Shown here in pieces: positions 47,544-59,890 of a DNA stretch of 64,000 nt. Each line of letters begins with the position of its first letter. Position 1 is the first letter of the stretch. The notes under the pieces are model-generated. The model was not told the DNA's origin and did no database searches. It saw nothing but the letters and a program-made list of their open reading frames with translations. A program made the position numbers and the translations under genes. The stretch is from Halopseudomonas xinjiangensis (GTDB lineage: Bacteria; Pseudomonadota; Gammaproteobacteria; Pseudomonadales; Pseudomonadaceae): contig NZ_LT629736.1 in assembly GCF_900104945.1 (NCBI RefSeq), positions 2,630,001 through 2,694,000 of the forward strand, in the 5' to 3' direction.

Positions 47544-47572
47544 ATTATACGCCCCGCTGTCAAACAAGACAA
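47544..47572 (-). promoter_or_regulatory. Promoter of tRNA-fMet / nus operon
   Basis: On the minus strand TTGTCT (47572-47567) and a perfect TATAAT (47549-47544) with a 17-base spacer. The start would be about ten bases before the mature tRNA. Confidence 0.7.
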
Positions 47573-47588
47573 CCGGCATACTGGCCCG

Positions 47589-47621
47589 AAAAAAAGCAGG
47601 GCCTGCACGAGGCAGGCCCTG
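47589..47621 (-). terminator. Terminator after tRNA-Leu
   Basis: AGGGCCTGC / GCAGGCCCT stem with loop CTCGT, then GC and a run of seven T on the minus strand. Ends the tpiA-secG-tRNA-Leu transcript. Confidence 0.85.
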
Positions 47622-47627
47622 TCTGAT

Positions 47628-47712
47628 TGGTGCGGAAGATGGGACTCGAACCCATACACCCGGAGGCACTACCCCCTCAAGATAGCGTGTCTACCAATTC
47701 CACCACTTCCGC
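47628..47712 (-). tRNA. tRNA-Leu (anticodon GAG)
   Basis: 85-nt class II tRNA with a long variable arm (GGTAGTGCCTCCGGGTGTAT region). CCA encoded. The anticodon loop reads TTGAGGG, anticodon GAG. It lies 13 bases after secG, as in other Pseudomonas. Confidence 0.95.
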
Positions 47713-47725
47713 AAAACTGTGAGGC

Positions 47726-48112
47726 TTACTCGACGGCAGGTACATCGTCCGTCAAAGGCGCCTGAGGAGCCTGCTCTTCAAGAACAGGTACATCTTCGCT
47801 GACCACCGGTGCAGCCGGAGCTACCGGTGCGCTTCGCAAAGCCGGATCAGGTAGACCGGCATCACGAACCTGAGTCGCCTGGTGACTGGCGTAGTAGGCC
47901 AGGCCCAACGAAGTCAGAAAGAATACAGTCGCCAGCACGGCTGTCAAGCGGCTCAGAAAGGTAGCCGAGCCCTGACTGCCGAAAACCGTGCCAGACGCAC
48001 CGGAGCCGAAGGATGCGCCAGCGTCGGCACCCTTGCCCTGCTGCATCAGCACCAGGCCAACCAGGGCAATCGCCACCAACAGGTGCACTACCACGACTAC
48101 GGTTTCGATCAT
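47726..48112 (-). CDS. secG: Preprotein translocase subunit SecG
   Basis: 128-aa inner-membrane protein of the SecYEG channel. Two helices ([22 protein letters not shown] and [20 protein letters not shown]) flank the conserved [33 protein letters not shown] loop. The C-terminal acidic/Pro tail ([15 protein letters not shown]) is long, as in Pseudomonas. Start overlaps the tpiA stop by one base (TAATG). Confidence 0.94.
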   Translation of the reverse strand: MIETVVVVVHLLVAIALVGLVLMQQGKGADAGASFGSGASGTVFGSQGSATFLSRLTAVLATVFFLTSLGLAYYASHQATQVRDAGLPDPALRSAPVAPAAPVVSEDVPVLEEQAPQAPLTDDVPAVE

Positions 48113-48870
48113 TACACTCGTCCTGCGGCGCGAGCGATCGCGCCAAAATCATCTGCGTTCAGAGAGGCTCCACCAACCAGCCCCCCATCGATATCCGGCA
48201 TGGCAAACAGGGCGTCGGCGTTATCCGCCTTGACACTGCCACCGTAAACAATCTGCACACACTGAGCCTGCTCATCATCGAGCATCGCCAGTCGGGCGCG
48301 GATCATACCATGGACTTCCTGAGCCTGCTCGGGCGTCGCGGTCAATCCGGTACCTATGGCCCAGACAGGCTCATAAGCGACTACTCCCTGTGCCAGGCCA
48401 CCCACTCCGAACGCGTCTAGCACGATCTGAAGCTGACGCCCCACAATATCCGCGGTCTCGCCGGCGTCGCGCTGCTTGCGAGTTTCGCCGACGCAAAGGA
48501 CCGGCCTCAAGCCACACGCCAGCGCAGCGGCAAACTTCTGCCGCACTTGCTCGTCGGTCTCACCGAAAAGAGTGCGCCGCTCCGAGTGGCCCACCAACAC
48601 ATACTCGCAGCCAGCGTCTCGCAACTGAGCTGGGGATATTTCGCCGGTCAGCGCGCCAGGCTCGGCCTGAGCTGCGCAACTTTGCCCGGCCAGGCGTATC
48701 GGCGAACGTTCGAGCGCCTCACGACATTGCTGGATGAACAGTGCTGGAGGAGCGATCATCAGATCGACGTGTTCCGGCCATTCCTGCTGGTTCAACCCAG
48801 CGAGCAGGGACTCCACTGACTGGCGCGTCCCATACATTTTCCAGTTTCCCGCGACCAGCAAACGTCGCAT
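48112..48870 (-). CDS. tpiA: Triosephosphate isomerase
   Basis: 252-aa TIM barrel converting dihydroxyacetone phosphate and glyceraldehyde 3-phosphate. AGNWKM (Lys), VLVGHSERR (His), and [10 protein letters not shown] (Glu) catalytic residues are intact, and the phosphate loop is [12 protein letters not shown] at 48870 gives the standard [12 protein letters not shown] start; the open frame to 48900 is unlikely. Confidence 0.96.
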   Translation of the reverse strand: MRRLLVAGNWKMYGTRQSVESLLAGLNQQEWPEHVDLMIAPPALFIQQCREALERSPIRLAGQSCAAQAEPGALTGEISPAQLRDAGCEYVLVGHSERRTLFGETDEQVRQKFAAALACGLRPVLCVGETRKQRDAGETADIVGRQLQIVLDAFGVGGLAQGVVAYEPVWAIGTGLTATPEQAQEVHGMIRARLAMLDDEQAQCVQIVYGGSVKADNADALFAMPDIDGGLVGGASLNADDFGAIARAAGRV

Positions 48871-48936
48871 GCCTAACCTCTCAGCCCAAGCGGGCGCCAA
48901 TGTTAACCAAGTTGCCCAAGTGAAACAATGACTTTT

Positions 48937-50283
48937 TCAGGTCGCCGCAAACAGCTCGCGGACCTGGTCAGCCAGCCCTTCTGCCTCCTTGCAGACCTGC
49001 TCCGAATCTTGCCCTTCGACCATCACCCGGATGACCGGCTCGGTTCCGGACAGGCGCAGCAGCACCCGCCCCGTATCGCCCAGGCGCGCCTCGGTGTCAC
49101 TCACGGCCTGCTGCAACCGGGGATCCGCCAAGGGCGATTGCGTGCCCTTCTGGTAGCGCACGTTGATCAGCTTCTGCGGACATTTCTGCATGCGCTGACA
49201 TGCTTGATCCAGACGCAGCCCTGAACGCTGCAAAGCTTTGAGCACCTGCAGCGCGGCGATAATGCCATCCCCGGTGGAAGTATGGTTGAGGCAGAGGATG
49301 TGCCCCGAGGACTCACCACCTATCAGCCAGCCCCGCTCGCGCAAATCGGACATCACGTAGCGGTCGCCGACCTTGGCCCGAACAAATTCGATCCCCAGCT
49401 CGCGCAGGCCCAGCTCGAGACCAAGGTTGCTCATGAGGGTTCCAACCACGCCGCCGGAGAGCAGGCCGCGCTCCTGCATATCACGAGCGATGACGTAAAC
49501 CAGCTCATCTCCGTCGACCTCGATACCATGGCAGTCGACCATCATGACCCGGTCCCCGTCACCATCGAATGCGATACCCAGATCGGCACCGGTGTCGACC
49601 ACCCGCCGACTCAACGCTCGCAAGTCGGTGGAGCCGACCTCGGCATTGATATTCAGTCCATCCGGCTGAGCGCCTATGACATCGACCTCCGCTCCGAGTT
49701 CGCGGAACACGTTCGGCGCCACTTTGTACGTCGCACCGTGGGCGCAATCGAGTACCAGGCGGAACTCGCGGAACCGGGTGCTGGTGGGTACGCTGCTTTT
49801 GCAATACTCGATGTAACGCCCGGAAGCGTCTTCGACTCGAGCGACCTTGCCCAGCTCATCGGAGCCGACCAGCACCATGGGGGCCTCGACCAGACGCTCG
49901 ATTTCCAGCTCGAGATCATCCGGCAGCTTGCTGCCATCCACCGAGAAGAACTTGATGCCGTTGTCGTAGAACGGATTGTGCGAAGCGCTTATGACGATGC
50001 CCGCGTCGGCCTGGAATGTGCGTGTGAGGTAAGCGATCGCCGGCGTCGGCATCGGACCGAGCAATTGAACCTGAGCGCCAGCGGCGGACAAGCCGGCTTC
50101 CAGCGCCGATTCGAACATGTAGCCGGAGATACGCGTGTCCTTGCCGATCAATACGCGGCACTGTCCGTGTCGCTTGAATGCCATGCCGACCGCCCAGCCG
50201 AGCTTGAGCATGAAATCCGGAGTAATGGGATATTGCCCGACGCGGCCTCGTATGCCGTCGGTACCGAAATAGCGCTTTTCCAT
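48937..50283 (-). CDS. glmM: Phosphoglucosamine mutase
   Basis: 448-aa enzyme converting glucosamine-6-P to glucosamine-1-P for peptidoglycan and LPS. Begins [14 protein letters not shown]; catalytic Ser in [16 protein letters not shown]; metal site [11 protein letters not shown]; sugar loop GGEESGH-like IGGESSGHI; phosphate site [15 protein letters not shown]. It follows folP, the usual order. Confidence 0.96.
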   Translation of the reverse strand: MEKRYFGTDGIRGRVGQYPITPDFMLKLGWAVGMAFKRHGQCRVLIGKDTRISGYMFESALEAGLSAAGAQVQLLGPMPTPAIAYLTRTFQADAGIVISASHNPFYDNGIKFFSVDGSKLPDDLELEIERLVEAPMVLVGSDELGKVARVEDASGRYIEYCKSSVPTSTRFREFRLVLDCAHGATYKVAPNVFRELGAEVDVIGAQPDGLNINAEVGSTDLRALSRRVVDTGADLGIAFDGDGDRVMMVDCHGIEVDGDELVYVIARDMQERGLLSGGVVGTLMSNLGLELGLRELGIEFVRAKVGDRYVMSDLRERGWLIGGESSGHILCLNHTSTGDGIIAALQVLKALQRSGLRLDQACQRMQKCPQKLINVRYQKGTQSPLADPRLQQAVSDTEARLGDTGRVLLRLSGTEPVIRVMVEGQDSEQVCKEAEGLADQVRELFAAT

Positions 50284-50313
50284 TTCGCTGTCCTGTAACT
50301 GTTGCTGTGGTGG

Positions 50314-51165
50314 TTAGCGGGCGGACAGCACCGCTTCGATCATACGCACTGCGTCGACCGTTTCGGCAACGTCGTGTGCGCGGATAATTTTAGCCCCTTT
50401 GGCGACCGCCAGCGCAGCGAGCGCCACGCTTCCGTGTAGTCGCTGCTCGACCGGACGATCGAGCACCTGGCCGATCATGCTCTTGCGCGATACGCCGACA
50501 AGTATCGGCAAACCTGGGGGACGCAGCGTTTCGATTCCGGCAAACAACTGCAGATTGTGGTTGAGGGACTTGCCGAAACCAAACCCGGGGTCCAGAACGA
50601 TACGGGAGCGAGCGATGCCAGCTGCTTCACAGGCTGCTATTCGTTCTTCGAGAAAGGCACTGACCTCGTCGAGCACCGACTGGTAAACCGGTGCGGCCTG
50701 CATCGTTGCCGGCTCGCCCTGCATGTGCATGATGCAAACCGGCAGACCCGAGCCAGCAGCAGCCTCCATGGCGTCATTGCGCCGCAGTGCGCGGATGTCA
50801 TTGATCAGCCCCGCACCTGCCGCAGCGGCTTCGGTCATGACCTCGGGGGTGCTCGTGTCGACCGAAACGATCACGTCGAACCGTGCCGCGATCGCCTCGA
50901 CCACAGGGACGACACGATCGAGCTCCTGTTGAGTGGATACCGAAGCGGCGCCGGGTCGTGTGGACTCGCCGCCGACATCGATCATCGCCGCGCCAGCTGT
51001 GCACATGTGTTCCACATGGCGCAGGGCTGCCTCCAGCCGGTCGTAGCGACCGCCGTCGGAGAACGAGTCGGGAGTGACGTTCAGGATGCCCATGACATGG
51101 GCCCTGGAAAGATCAAGCTCCCGGCTGCCGCATGGCAACCGGGAGCTTATTGGAGCGGACTGCAT
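50314..51165 (-). CDS. folP: Dihydropteroate synthase
   Basis: 283-aa TIM-barrel enzyme joining p-aminobenzoate to the pterin made by FolK; target of sulfonamides. Signatures HVMGILNVTPDSFSDGGRY, IDVGGESTRPGA, DPGFGFGKSLNHNLQLF and GVSRKSMIG are all standard. Starts five bases after the ftsH stop. Confidence 0.95.
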   Translation of the reverse strand: MQSAPISSRLPCGSRELDLSRAHVMGILNVTPDSFSDGGRYDRLEAALRHVEHMCTAGAAMIDVGGESTRPGAASVSTQQELDRVVPVVEAIAARFDVIVSVDTSTPEVMTEAAAAGAGLINDIRALRRNDAMEAAAGSGLPVCIMHMQGEPATMQAAPVYQSVLDEVSAFLEERIAACEAAGIARSRIVLDPGFGFGKSLNHNLQLFAGIETLRPPGLPILVGVSRKSMIGQVLDRPVEQRLHGSVALAALAVAKGAKIIRAHDVAETVDAVRMIEAVLSAR

Positions 51166-51170
51166 GGAGG

Positions 51171-53126
51171 TCAGTGTTCTCCGGCTGGTCCGCCGATTAC
51201 CCCGCCATCAGCGGGCTTGTCACGGCCCGGCCGCGGCTCGTCTGCCGGATCTTCGGCCTGCACAGCTGCGCCCGGACCCTGACGATCGTCGCCGTTCCAT
51301 CCCTTCGGCTCACGAGGCGGCCTGCCGGACATGATGTCGTTGATCTGCTCAGTATCGATCGTCTCGTACTTCATCAGCGCTTCGGCCATCAGATCGAGCT
51401 TGTCGCGGTTCTCTTCCAGCAGTCGCCGCGCGGTGGTGTAGCAATCATCAATGATGCTGCGAACTTCCTGGTCAATCATCTTCGCCGTTTCGCCGGAGAT
51501 GTTGCCGTTCTGACCACCGCCTGCCCGACCGAGGTAACCCTCATTTTCGTCCTCACCGTACATCAGCGGACCGAGCTTCTCCGACAGGCCCCACTTGGTC
51601 ACCATATTTCGTGCCAACTGGGTGGCCCGCTGGATGTCATTCGACGCACCCGTGGTGACGCCTTCGAAGCCAAGCGTCATTTCCTCGGCGATACGACCTC
51701 CGAACAGCGAACAGATCTGGCTGTTGAGGGCACGCTTCGACAGGCTGTAGCGATCCTCTTCAGGGAGAAACATGGTCACACCCAGCGCACGGCCGCGCGG
51801 AATGATCGACACCTTGTAGACCGGATCATGCTCGGGGACCAGCCGCCCCACGATGGCGTGGCCGGACTCATGGTAAGCAGTGTTGAGCTTCTCCTTGTCC
51901 GACATGACCATGGATTTGCGCTCGGCGCCCATCATGATCTTGTCCTTGGCCATTTCGAACTCGTTCATCTCGACCAGGCGCTTCCCGGCGCGGGCGGCGA
52001 ACAGCGATGCCTCGTTGACCAGGTTAGCCAAATCGGCACCGGAGAAACCGGGGGTGCCTCGGGCAATATTGCCAGGCACGACATCGTCACCCAACGGCAC
52101 CTTGCGCATGTGCACCTTGAGGATTTGCTCACGACCGCGAATATCAGGCAAACCGACCACCACCTGACGGTCGAAGCGACCAGGCCGTAGCAATGCGGGA
52201 TCCAGCACGTCCGGACGGTTGGTAGCGGCAATGACGATGATGCCGTCGTTTGCCTCGAAACCGTCCATTTCGACCAGCAACTGGTTAAGCGTCTGCTCGC
52301 GTTCATCATGACCGCCGCCCATGCCGGCCCCACGATGGCGGCCGACAGCATCGATCTCGTCGATGAAGATGATGCACGGAGCGTGCTTCTTGGCCTGCTC
52401 GAACATGTCGCGGACGCGGCTGGCGCCGACACCGACGAACATTTCGACGAAGTCCGAGCCGGAGATGGTGAAGAACGGCACCTTGGCTTCGCCAGCAACT
52501 GCCTTGGCGAGCAACGTCTTACCGGTACCGGGCTGACCAACCATCAGTACGCCGCGCGGAATATGGCCGCCGAGACGCTGGAATTTGCCCGGGTCGCGCA
52601 GGAAGTCGACCAGCTCGCTGACCTCTTCCTTGGCCTCGTCGCACCCGGCGACGTCGGCGAAGGTGGTCTTGACCTGGTCTTCCGACAACATCCGTGCCTT
52701 GCTTTTGCCGAAGCTCATCGGACCACCACGCCCGCCACCGCCGCCCTGCATCTGGCGCATGAAGAACATGAAGATAGCGATGATGATCAGAATCGGGAAG
52801 CTGGCGATCAACAGCTGGGTCCAGATGCTCTGCTGCTCTGGTTGCTTGCCTTCGATGATCACTTCGTTTTCGAGCAGATCACCGATGAGGCCGCTGTCCT
52901 GAATGGCAGGACGGATGGTCGTGAAGGTGGTGCCGTCGCGACGGCGGCCGGTAATTTCATAGCCATCAACGGTGACGCGCTCAACCTGACGATCCTCGAC
53001 CAACTCGAGGAACTGCGTGTAGTTGAGAGTGTTGGGCTCAGCGGGACTGCTGAAGTTGTTCATGACCGTGACCAGCACGGCGGCAATGATCAACCACAGG
53101 ATGAGGTTCTTCGCCATGTCGTTCAA
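51171..53126 (-). CDS. ftsH: ATP-dependent zinc metalloprotease FtsH (TTG start)
   Basis: 651-aa membrane AAA+ protease. Two membrane helices ([37 protein letters not shown]) flank a periplasmic domain. AAA domain with Walker A GQPGTGKT, Walker [12 protein letters not shown] and [25 protein letters not shown]. Zinc site HESGH. Pro/Gly-rich tail. I place the start at TTG (53126) because AGAGGG lies six bases upstream; the ATG at 53117 lacks a well-spaced site. Confidence 0.95.
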   Translation of the reverse strand: MNDMAKNLILWLIIAAVLVTVMNNFSSPAEPNTLNYTQFLELVEDRQVERVTVDGYEITGRRRDGTTFTTIRPAIQDSGLIGDLLENEVIIEGKQPEQQSIWTQLLIASFPILIIIAIFMFFMRQMQGGGGGRGGPMSFGKSKARMLSEDQVKTTFADVAGCDEAKEEVSELVDFLRDPGKFQRLGGHIPRGVLMVGQPGTGKTLLAKAVAGEAKVPFFTISGSDFVEMFVGVGASRVRDMFEQAKKHAPCIIFIDEIDAVGRHRGAGMGGGHDEREQTLNQLLVEMDGFEANDGIIVIAATNRPDVLDPALLRPGRFDRQVVVGLPDIRGREQILKVHMRKVPLGDDVVPGNIARGTPGFSGADLANLVNEASLFAARAGKRLVEMNEFEMAKDKIMMGAERKSMVMSDKEKLNTAYHESGHAIVGRLVPEHDPVYKVSIIPRGRALGVTMFLPEEDRYSLSKRALNSQICSLFGGRIAEEMTLGFEGVTTGASNDIQRATQLARNMVTKWGLSEKLGPLMYGEDENEGYLGRAGGGQNGNISGETAKMIDQEVRSIIDDCYTTARRLLEENRDKLDLMAEALMKYETIDTEQINDIMSGRPPREPKGWNGDDRQGPGAAVQAEDPADEPRPGRDKPADGGVIGGPAGEH

Positions 53127-53258
53127 ATTGCTACCCTCTTGCTTCGCCGCCTGGACGACTGAGCCTGACTGAAATCATAGAAATATGACACGTTGTACCT
53201 TACACCAGTTTCCAGTGGGGCGGCAGATTCGCCTCTGTAACGCCCTGTGTCGCGCGAC

Positions 53259-53879
53259 CTATCGCTTGAAACCGCGAGCCAGCAAATAGGTTTCGCGGGA
53301 GCGATCCCTGGAAGCTCCTGGCTTTCGAGTCACCAGCTTGTCGAATTGATCCCTGATCTGCCGGAAATACTCGTCGAAGCCTTCACCATGGAAGACCTTG
53401 ATGAGGAAATCTCCGCCCGGGCGCAACGTCCGAGACGCCATGTCCAGCGCCAGCTCGCAAAGATACATCGCGCGCGGCTGATCGATTGCGGGCGTACCAC
53501 TCATATTTGGGGCCATATCGGAAATTACAAGGTCGACCGGCTGACCGTCGATCGATGCAAGGATGGCTTCGAACACGGCATCGTCGGTAAAGTCACCCTC
53601 GATAAAGGTCACGTCGGCAATGCTGTCCATCGGCAAAATGTCCGAGGCGATGATCCGGCCTTTCTCGCCAATCAGACGACTGGCCACCTGCGACCACCCG
53701 CCGGGAGCTGCGCCAAGATCCAGCACCGTCATGCCCGGGCGCAGCAGGCGGTCTTTCTCCTGAATCTCCAGAAGCTTGTAGCTGGCCCGGGAACGGTAAC
53801 CGTCCTTCTGCGCCTGCTTGACGTATTGATCGTCGAAATGTTCTTTCAGCCAGCCCTTGCTGGTCTTGGATCGTGCCAC
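53259..53879 (-). CDS. rlmE: 23S rRNA 2'-O-ribose U2552 methyltransferase
   Basis: 206-aa heat-shock methyltransferase (FtsJ/RrmJ). SAM motif [18 protein letters not shown] tetrad visible in the segments [25 protein letters not shown] and [12 protein letters not shown]. It lies upstream of ftsH, the usual pairing, with 132 bases between. Confidence 0.95.
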   Translation of the reverse strand: MARSKTSKGWLKEHFDDQYVKQAQKDGYRSRASYKLLEIQEKDRLLRPGMTVLDLGAAPGGWSQVASRLIGEKGRIIASDILPMDSIADVTFIEGDFTDDAVFEAILASIDGQPVDLVISDMAPNMSGTPAIDQPRAMYLCELALDMASRTLRPGGDFLIKVFHGEGFDEYFRQIRDQFDKLVTRKPGASRDRSRETYLLARGFKR

Positions 53880-53958
53880 GGATTACCTCGTGCAGCGGGC
53901 CTTGCCGCCAGTTAAACTATCGCCATCACTCCATCGAACGGGAACGCATACATCCATT

Positions 53959-54273
53959 ATGGCGCTCAGCTCTGAACAGAAGAAAGCCTACAAACGTATT
54001 GGCCACCATTTGAAGCCAGTGGTGTTGGTCAGTGAACAAGGAGCCAGCGAAGGTGTGCTGGCCGAGATCGAGCGGGCGCTGAATGATCATGAACTGATCA
54101 AAATTCGCCTCAGCGTCGCCGACCGGGAGACCAAGCAGGCGCTGATCGAAGAGATCTGCAAGCAGACCAAAGCCGAGCTGGTGCAGGTTATCGGCAAGAT
54201 GGCGATCCTGTTGCGACGCAACAAGAAGGCCAATCCCAACCTTTCGAACCTGGTTCGCTACAAGGACCTGTGA
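53959..54273 (+). CDS. yhbY: CRM-domain RNA-binding protein YhbY
   Basis: 104-aa CRM protein associated with pre-50S particles in E. coli. MALSSEQKKAYKRIGHHLKPVVLVSEQGASEGVLAEIERALNDHELIKIRL and the C-terminal GKMAILLRRNKKANP are characteristic. Divergent from rlmE with about 80 bases between, as in many gammaproteobacteria. The longer frame from 53857 overlaps rlmE and is rejected. Confidence 0.93.
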   Translation: MALSSEQKKAYKRIGHHLKPVVLVSEQGASEGVLAEIERALNDHELIKIRLSVADRETKQALIEEICKQTKAELVQVIGKMAILLRRNKKANPNLSNLVRYKDL

Positions 54274-54294
54274 TGGTCGAGAGAGTCCGCCCGG

Positions 54295-54717
54295 TTAGTG
54301 GGCGGACTCATCAGGACGCGGCTGCAACACCAGCACGAAGCCGGCAAAACACAGCAGCAGAAAGCTGAACATCCCCCAATAATCGGCCGCCAGCCACCAA
54401 CTGGCTACGAGATGCACCCCAGCCGAAAGCAATACCAGCGCTAGCACCTGGCCACGGCTATCACGCCACCAGCGCGAACCCAGCGCGTTCCAGCATATCA
54501 ACGCCTGCAGCAACGCACAGATCCCGGCGAAACAGGCGACCAGCGGGCGCATGAACCCGCCAATTTCCTCGACGAGAAACGGCGCCAGTCCGAACCGCTC
54601 GAGTGCCGGCAACAGGACAAAATGCAGCATCCAGGCACCGCCGACCCACAACGTCTGGGCCAGCTGCCAGGCTACCCGGCCGCTACGCACCGCCGTAAGC
54701 GGAGCAGAGGCAGTCAC
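54295..54717 (-). CDS. DUF4149 membrane protein (GTG start)
   Basis: 140-aa membrane protein with four hydrophobic helices ([82 protein letters not shown]). W/H/F-rich first helix is typical of DUF4149. Unknown role. The GTG start overlaps the greA stop (GTGA). Confidence 0.85.
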   Translation of the reverse strand: MTASAPLTAVRSGRVAWQLAQTLWVGGAWMLHFVLLPALERFGLAPFLVEEIGGFMRPLVACFAGICALLQALICWNALGSRWWRDSRGQVLALVLLSAGVHLVASWWLAADYWGMFSFLLLCFAGFVLVLQPRPDESAH

Positions 54718-55187
54718 AGGTGACGCACCTCGACGATTTCGTACTCGACCACACCACCTGGTGTCTGAACCGCTACCACATCGCCTTCTTCCTTGCCGAT
54801 CAGCGCGCGGGCGATGGGCGATGTAACGTTGAGCTTGCCGATCTTGATGTCTGCCTCGTCCTCGCCAACGAGCTGGTAGACCACTGCCTCGTCGGTATCG
54901 ACGTTGGCGATTTCAACCGTCGTGCCGAAAATAACCTTGCCGGTATGGGGGATCGTAGTCACGTCGATCACCTGGGCATTGCCCAGGCGCCCTTCGATAT
55001 CACGGATGCGCGCCTCGACCATGCCCTGCTGCTCGCGGGCAGCGTGGTACTCGGCATTTTCCTTCAAGTCGCCCAGCTCCCTCGCTTCGGCGATTGCCTG
55101 AGTAATCTGCGGGCGCATCACCGTTTTCAGATGCTTGAGCTCTTCTTCGAGCGCCTGAGCGCCCTGCTTGGTCATCGGATATTTCAT
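54714..55187 (-). CDS. greA: Transcript cleavage factor GreA
   Basis: 157-aa factor that enters the RNA polymerase secondary channel and rescues backtracked complexes. N-terminal coiled coil with tip acidic residues ([27 protein letters not shown], Asp and Glu present) and FKBP-like C-terminal domain ([23 protein letters not shown]). Two bases after carB, a conserved carAB-greA order. Confidence 0.96.
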   Translation of the reverse strand: MKYPMTKQGAQALEEELKHLKTVMRPQITQAIAEARELGDLKENAEYHAAREQQGMVEARIRDIEGRLGNAQVIDVTTIPHTGKVIFGTTVEIANVDTDEAVVYQLVGEDEADIKIGKLNVTSPIARALIGKEEGDVVAVQTPGGVVEYEIVEVRHL

Positions 55188-55189
55188 GT

Positions 55190-58100
55190 TCAGATTCCTG
55201 CGTGCAGATCCTGAAGACGGCGAACCGCGCGTTCAGGACCGAATTTCAATGCCATGCAGATTGCCTGTCCACCAGCCAGTGTGGTGGTGGAATAGACCTT
55301 GTGCTGCAGGGCGTTGCGACGAATCGAGTACGAGTCGGCGATCGACTGGCGGCCTTCGGTGGTGTTGATCACCAGGCGCACCTCGTCGTTCTTGATCATG
55401 TCGACGATATGCGGACGCCCTTCGGTAACCTTGTTGACGCGGCGAACCTTGAGCCCGGCCGCCTCGATCACACGCGCAGTTCCGCTGGTAGCGACAACTT
55501 CGAACCCAAGCTCGATCAGGTCGCGCGCCACATCGACGACGAACGGCTTGTCGTCCTCGCGCACGCTGAGGAACGCGTAGCCCTCTGTCGGCAGCACCTC
55601 ACCAGCGCCCACCTGCGATTTGGCAAAGGCTTCGGCGAAGCTGTCGCCCACGCCCATCACTTCGCCAGTGGACTTCATTTCCGGGCCGAGGATCGGGTCG
55701 ACGCCGGGGAACTTGGCGAATGGGAACACGGCTTCCTTGACGCTGAAGTATGGCGGCACTACTTCTTCGGTGAAACCGACCTCCTGCAACGTCTTTCCAG
55801 CCATGACGCGAGCCGCGATCTTGGCGAGCGACTGGCCGATGCACTTCGACACGAAGGGCACCGTCCGCGAAGCACGCGGGTTGACCTCGATCACATAGAT
55901 GGTGTCGCCCTGCACCGCCATCTGCACGTTCATCAAGCCCACCACACCCAGCTCGAGCGCCATCTTGCGCACCTGTTCGCGGATCTCGTCCTGAACCGCA
56001 GCCGGCAGTGAATAAGGCGGCAATGAACAGGCCGAGTCGCCCGAGTGCACGCCTGCCTGCTCGATGTGCTGCATGATTGCACCGATGACGACGGTCTTGC
56101 CGTCAGACACCGCATCAATGTCGACCTCGATCGCGCAATTGAGAAAGTGGTCGAGCAATACGGGACTGTCATTGGAGACTTTCACAGCGTCGCGCAGGTA
56201 GCGCTTGAGCTCGTCTTCCTGATACACGATCTCCATCGCACGGCCACCCAGCACGTAAGACGGACGCACGACCAGCGGATAGCCGATCTTGTTGGCTGCA
56301 CGCACCGCCTCTTCTTCGCTGCGCACGGTCGCGTTGGCTGGCTGGATCAGATTCAGCCGCTCGACCATTTGCTGGAACCGCTCACGGTCTTCTGCCCGGT
56401 CAATCGCCTCGGGGCTGGTACCGATAATCGGCACACCGGCCTCCTCCAGCGCACGCGACAGCTTCAGCGGGGTCTGCCCGCCGTACTGGACGATGACACC
56501 CTTGGGCTGCTCAACCCGAACGATCTCCAGCACGTCTTCCAGGGTAACCGGCTCGAAGTACAGGCGGTCCGAGGTGTCATAGTCGGTCGACACGGTTTCC
56601 GGGTTGCAGTTGACCATGATGGTTTCATAGCCGTCTTCGCGCATCGCCAGGGCTGCATGCACGCAGCAGTAGTCGAACTCGATGCCTTGACCGATACGGT
56701 TCGGGCCACCGCCCAGAACCATGATCTTGTCGCGGCCGCTCGGGTTGGCCTCGCACTCCTCCTCGTACGTGGAGTACATGTAAGCGGTATCGGTGGCGAA
56801 TTCGGCCGAGCAGGTATCCACCCGCTTGTACACCGGTAGCACATTGAGCTTGTGCCGATAGCGGCGCAGGCTCTTCTCGCTGACGGCGAGCAAATGCGCC
56901 AGGCGCGCGTCGGAGAAGCCCTTGCGCTTCAGGCGGTACATCAGGTCGTAGTCGATATCACTGAGGCTGAGCGTCTTGACCCGCTGCTCGTCCTTGATCA
57001 GATCTTCGATCTGCACCAGGAACCAGGGATCGATTCGCGTCAGCTCGAAGATCTGTTCCATGGTCATGCCGGCACGGAACGCATCACCGATGTACCAGAT
57101 GCGATCTGCGCCAGGCACGGTCAGTTCACGAGTGATCGTGGTCATGGCGTCGCTGGCGTCAAGCTCAACGCGCGAATCGAAACCGCAAGCGCCAACCTCC
57201 AGGCCGCGCAGAGCCTTATGCAACGATTCCTGGAAGGTCCGGCCGATAGCCATGACCTCGCCTACCGACTTCATCTGGGTAGTCAGACGGGCGTCGGCAT
57301 TGGGGAATTTCTCGAAGGCAAAACGCGGAATCTTGGTCACCACGTAGTCGATCGCCGGCTCGAATGAGGCCGGAGTCCGCCCGCCGGTAATGTCGTTGGA
57401 CAGCTCGTCCAGCGAATAACCGACAGCCAGCTTGGCTGCGATCTTGGCAATCGGGAAACCGGTGGCCTTGGAAGCCAGAGCGGACGAACGCGATACACGC
57501 GGGTTCATCTCGATGACCACCATGCGGCCGTCGACCGGATTGATGCCGAACTGCACGTTGGAGCCGCCGGTTTCGACACCGATCTCACGCAGCACCGCCA
57601 GCGAGGCGTTCCGCATGATCTGGTATTCCTTGTCGGTCAGTGTCTGCGCCGGCGCAACGGTGATCGAGTCGCCGGTGTGAACGCCCATCGGATCGAAGTT
57701 CTCGATGGCGCAAACGATGATGCAGTTGTCCTTGCGGTCACGGACAACTTCCATCTCGTACTCTTTCCAACCGATCAGCGATTCGTCGATCAACAGCTCC
57801 TTGGTCGGCGACAGATCCAGACCGCGGTTGCAGATTTCCTCGAATTCCTCGCGGTTATAGGCGATACCACCACCCGTACCACCCATGGTGAAAGACGGGC
57901 GGATAATGCACGGGAAGCCGACCTGATCAAGCACGCCATAGGCTTCGCTCATATCATGGGCGATACCCGAGCGCGGGCATTCCAGGCCGATGGACTTCAT
58001 GGCCTTGTCGAACCGCGAACGGTCCTCGGCCTTGTCGATGGTGTCGGCGTTGGCACCGATCATCTCCACGCCGTATTTGGCGAGCACGCCGTGACGCTCG

Positions 58101-58405
58101 AGGTCCAGCGCGCAGTTCAGTGCAGTCTGGCCGCCCATGGTCGGCAACACCGCATCAGGGCGCTCCTTCTCGATGATCTTGGCAACGGTCTGCCACTTGA
58201 TCGGCTCGATATAAGTCGCGTCCGCCATCGACGGGTCAGTCATGATGGTGGCCGGGTTCGAGTTGACCAGGATGACGCGGAACCCTTCTTCCTTGAGGGC
58301 CTTGCAGGCCTGGGCGCCGGAGTAATCGAACTCGCATGCCTGGCCAATGACGATGGGGCCGGCACCGAGGATCAAAATGCTTTTAATGTCTGTACGTTTT
58401 GGCAT
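55190..58405 (-). CDS. carB: Carbamoyl-phosphate synthase, large subunit
   Basis: 1071 aa, two homologous ATP-grasp halves. The N-half ([28 protein letters not shown]) makes carboxy-phosphate; the C-half ([23 protein letters not shown]) makes carbamoyl phosphate from carbamate. C-terminal allosteric MGS-like domain begins around [34 protein letters not shown] and binds UMP/ornithine. Full length, supplies arginine and pyrimidine synthesis. Confidence 0.96.
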   Translation of the reverse strand: MPKRTDIKSILILGAGPIVIGQACEFDYSGAQACKALKEEGFRVILVNSNPATIMTDPSMADATYIEPIKWQTVAKIIEKERPDAVLPTMGGQTALNCALDLERHGVLAKYGVEMIGANADTIDKAEDRSRFDKAMKSIGLECPRSGIAHDMSEAYGVLDQVGFPCIIRPSFTMGGTGGGIAYNREEFEEICNRGLDLSPTKELLIDESLIGWKEYEMEVVRDRKDNCIIVCAIENFDPMGVHTGDSITVAPAQTLTDKEYQIMRNASLAVLREIGVETGGSNVQFGINPVDGRMVVIEMNPRVSRSSALASKATGFPIAKIAAKLAVGYSLDELSNDITGGRTPASFEPAIDYVVTKIPRFAFEKFPNADARLTTQMKSVGEVMAIGRTFQESLHKALRGLEVGACGFDSRVELDASDAMTTITRELTVPGADRIWYIGDAFRAGMTMEQIFELTRIDPWFLVQIEDLIKDEQRVKTLSLSDIDYDLMYRLKRKGFSDARLAHLLAVSEKSLRRYRHKLNVLPVYKRVDTCSAEFATDTAYMYSTYEEECEANPSGRDKIMVLGGGPNRIGQGIEFDYCCVHAALAMREDGYETIMVNCNPETVSTDYDTSDRLYFEPVTLEDVLEIVRVEQPKGVIVQYGGQTPLKLSRALEEAGVPIIGTSPEAIDRAEDRERFQQMVERLNLIQPANATVRSEEEAVRAANKIGYPLVVRPSYVLGGRAMEIVYQEDELKRYLRDAVKVSNDSPVLLDHFLNCAIEVDIDAVSDGKTVVIGAIMQHIEQAGVHSGDSACSLPPYSLPAAVQDEIREQVRKMALELGVVGLMNVQMAVQGDTIYVIEVNPRASRTVPFVSKCIGQSLAKIAARVMAGKTLQEVGFTEEVVPPYFSVKEAVFPFAKFPGVDPILGPEMKSTGEVMGVGDSFAEAFAKSQVGAGEVLPTEGYAFLSVREDDKPFVVDVARDLIELGFEVVATSGTARVIEAAGLKVRRVNKVTEGRPHIVDMIKNDEVRLVINTTEGRQSIADSYSIRRNALQHKVYSTTTLAGGQAICMALKFGPERAVRRLQDLHAGI

Positions 58406-58429
58406 AGTCGTCTTGGAATCCTTGGGAGC

Positions 58430-59566
<1,137 letters not shown>

Positions 59567-59613
59567 GAAAACCTCCGAAAGGCTGACACGTTTTAGCTAA
59601 ACGCGGGCTGCAC

Positions 59614-59651
59614 AAAAGCGGGAATGAGGTGTACGAAACACTTCATCCCGC
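59614..59651 (-). terminator. Attenuator-type terminator in the carA leader
   Basis: On the minus strand GCGGGATGAAGTG (59651-59639) pairs with CACCTCATTCCCGC (59631-59618) with one bulge, followed by TTTTG. It lies 48 bases before carA, between promoter and gene, so it should attenuate the operon. Confidence 0.7.
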
Positions 59652-59663
59652 TTCAAGGCATTG

Positions 59664-59717
59664 TCAAATGCGCTGGGTAGAAAGATTAGCGCGGTAGTTT
59701 ACCGGCTCGACCTGCAA
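59664..59717 (-). CDS. Possible carA leader peptide (17 codons, TTG start)
   Basis: Frame reads LQVEPVNYRANLSTQRI then stop, ending 13 bases before the attenuator stem. It includes Tyr-Arg and another Arg codon; a short leader peptide with Arg/Tyr codons was reported for P. aeruginosa carAB attenuation. The ribosome site (AGTGGA) is weak and the start codon poor, so this is only a candidate. Confidence 0.3.
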   Translation of the reverse strand: MQVEPVNYRANLSTQRI

Positions 59718-59890
59718 ATATCCACTGCGAGTCAGCCGAGTGTTCCCGCTGGTTCCGTCCTAAGGCGTATCCGAATGCTTCAAACTGCATAATAACTGTG
59801 ATAAAACCGCAGATGAAAAGGATTGCAGCTGCGTCGCGGTCGCCTTTCGCAGCGGCACAACAAAAACAAAAAGTAGTCAGGGACATCACC

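Larger units (their letters stand above)
59567..59890. promoter_or_regulatory. carA leader and divergent promoter region
   Basis: 324 bases between carA and the divergent exported protein. The carA side holds a terminator hairpin (59614-59651) and a possible 17-codon leader. The AT-rich middle (about 59780-59815) probably carries divergent promoters, though no single -35/-10 pair stands out. The right end has an A-rich run (AACAAAAACAAAAAG, about 59860-59874) before the ribosome site at 59891. Confidence 0.5.
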
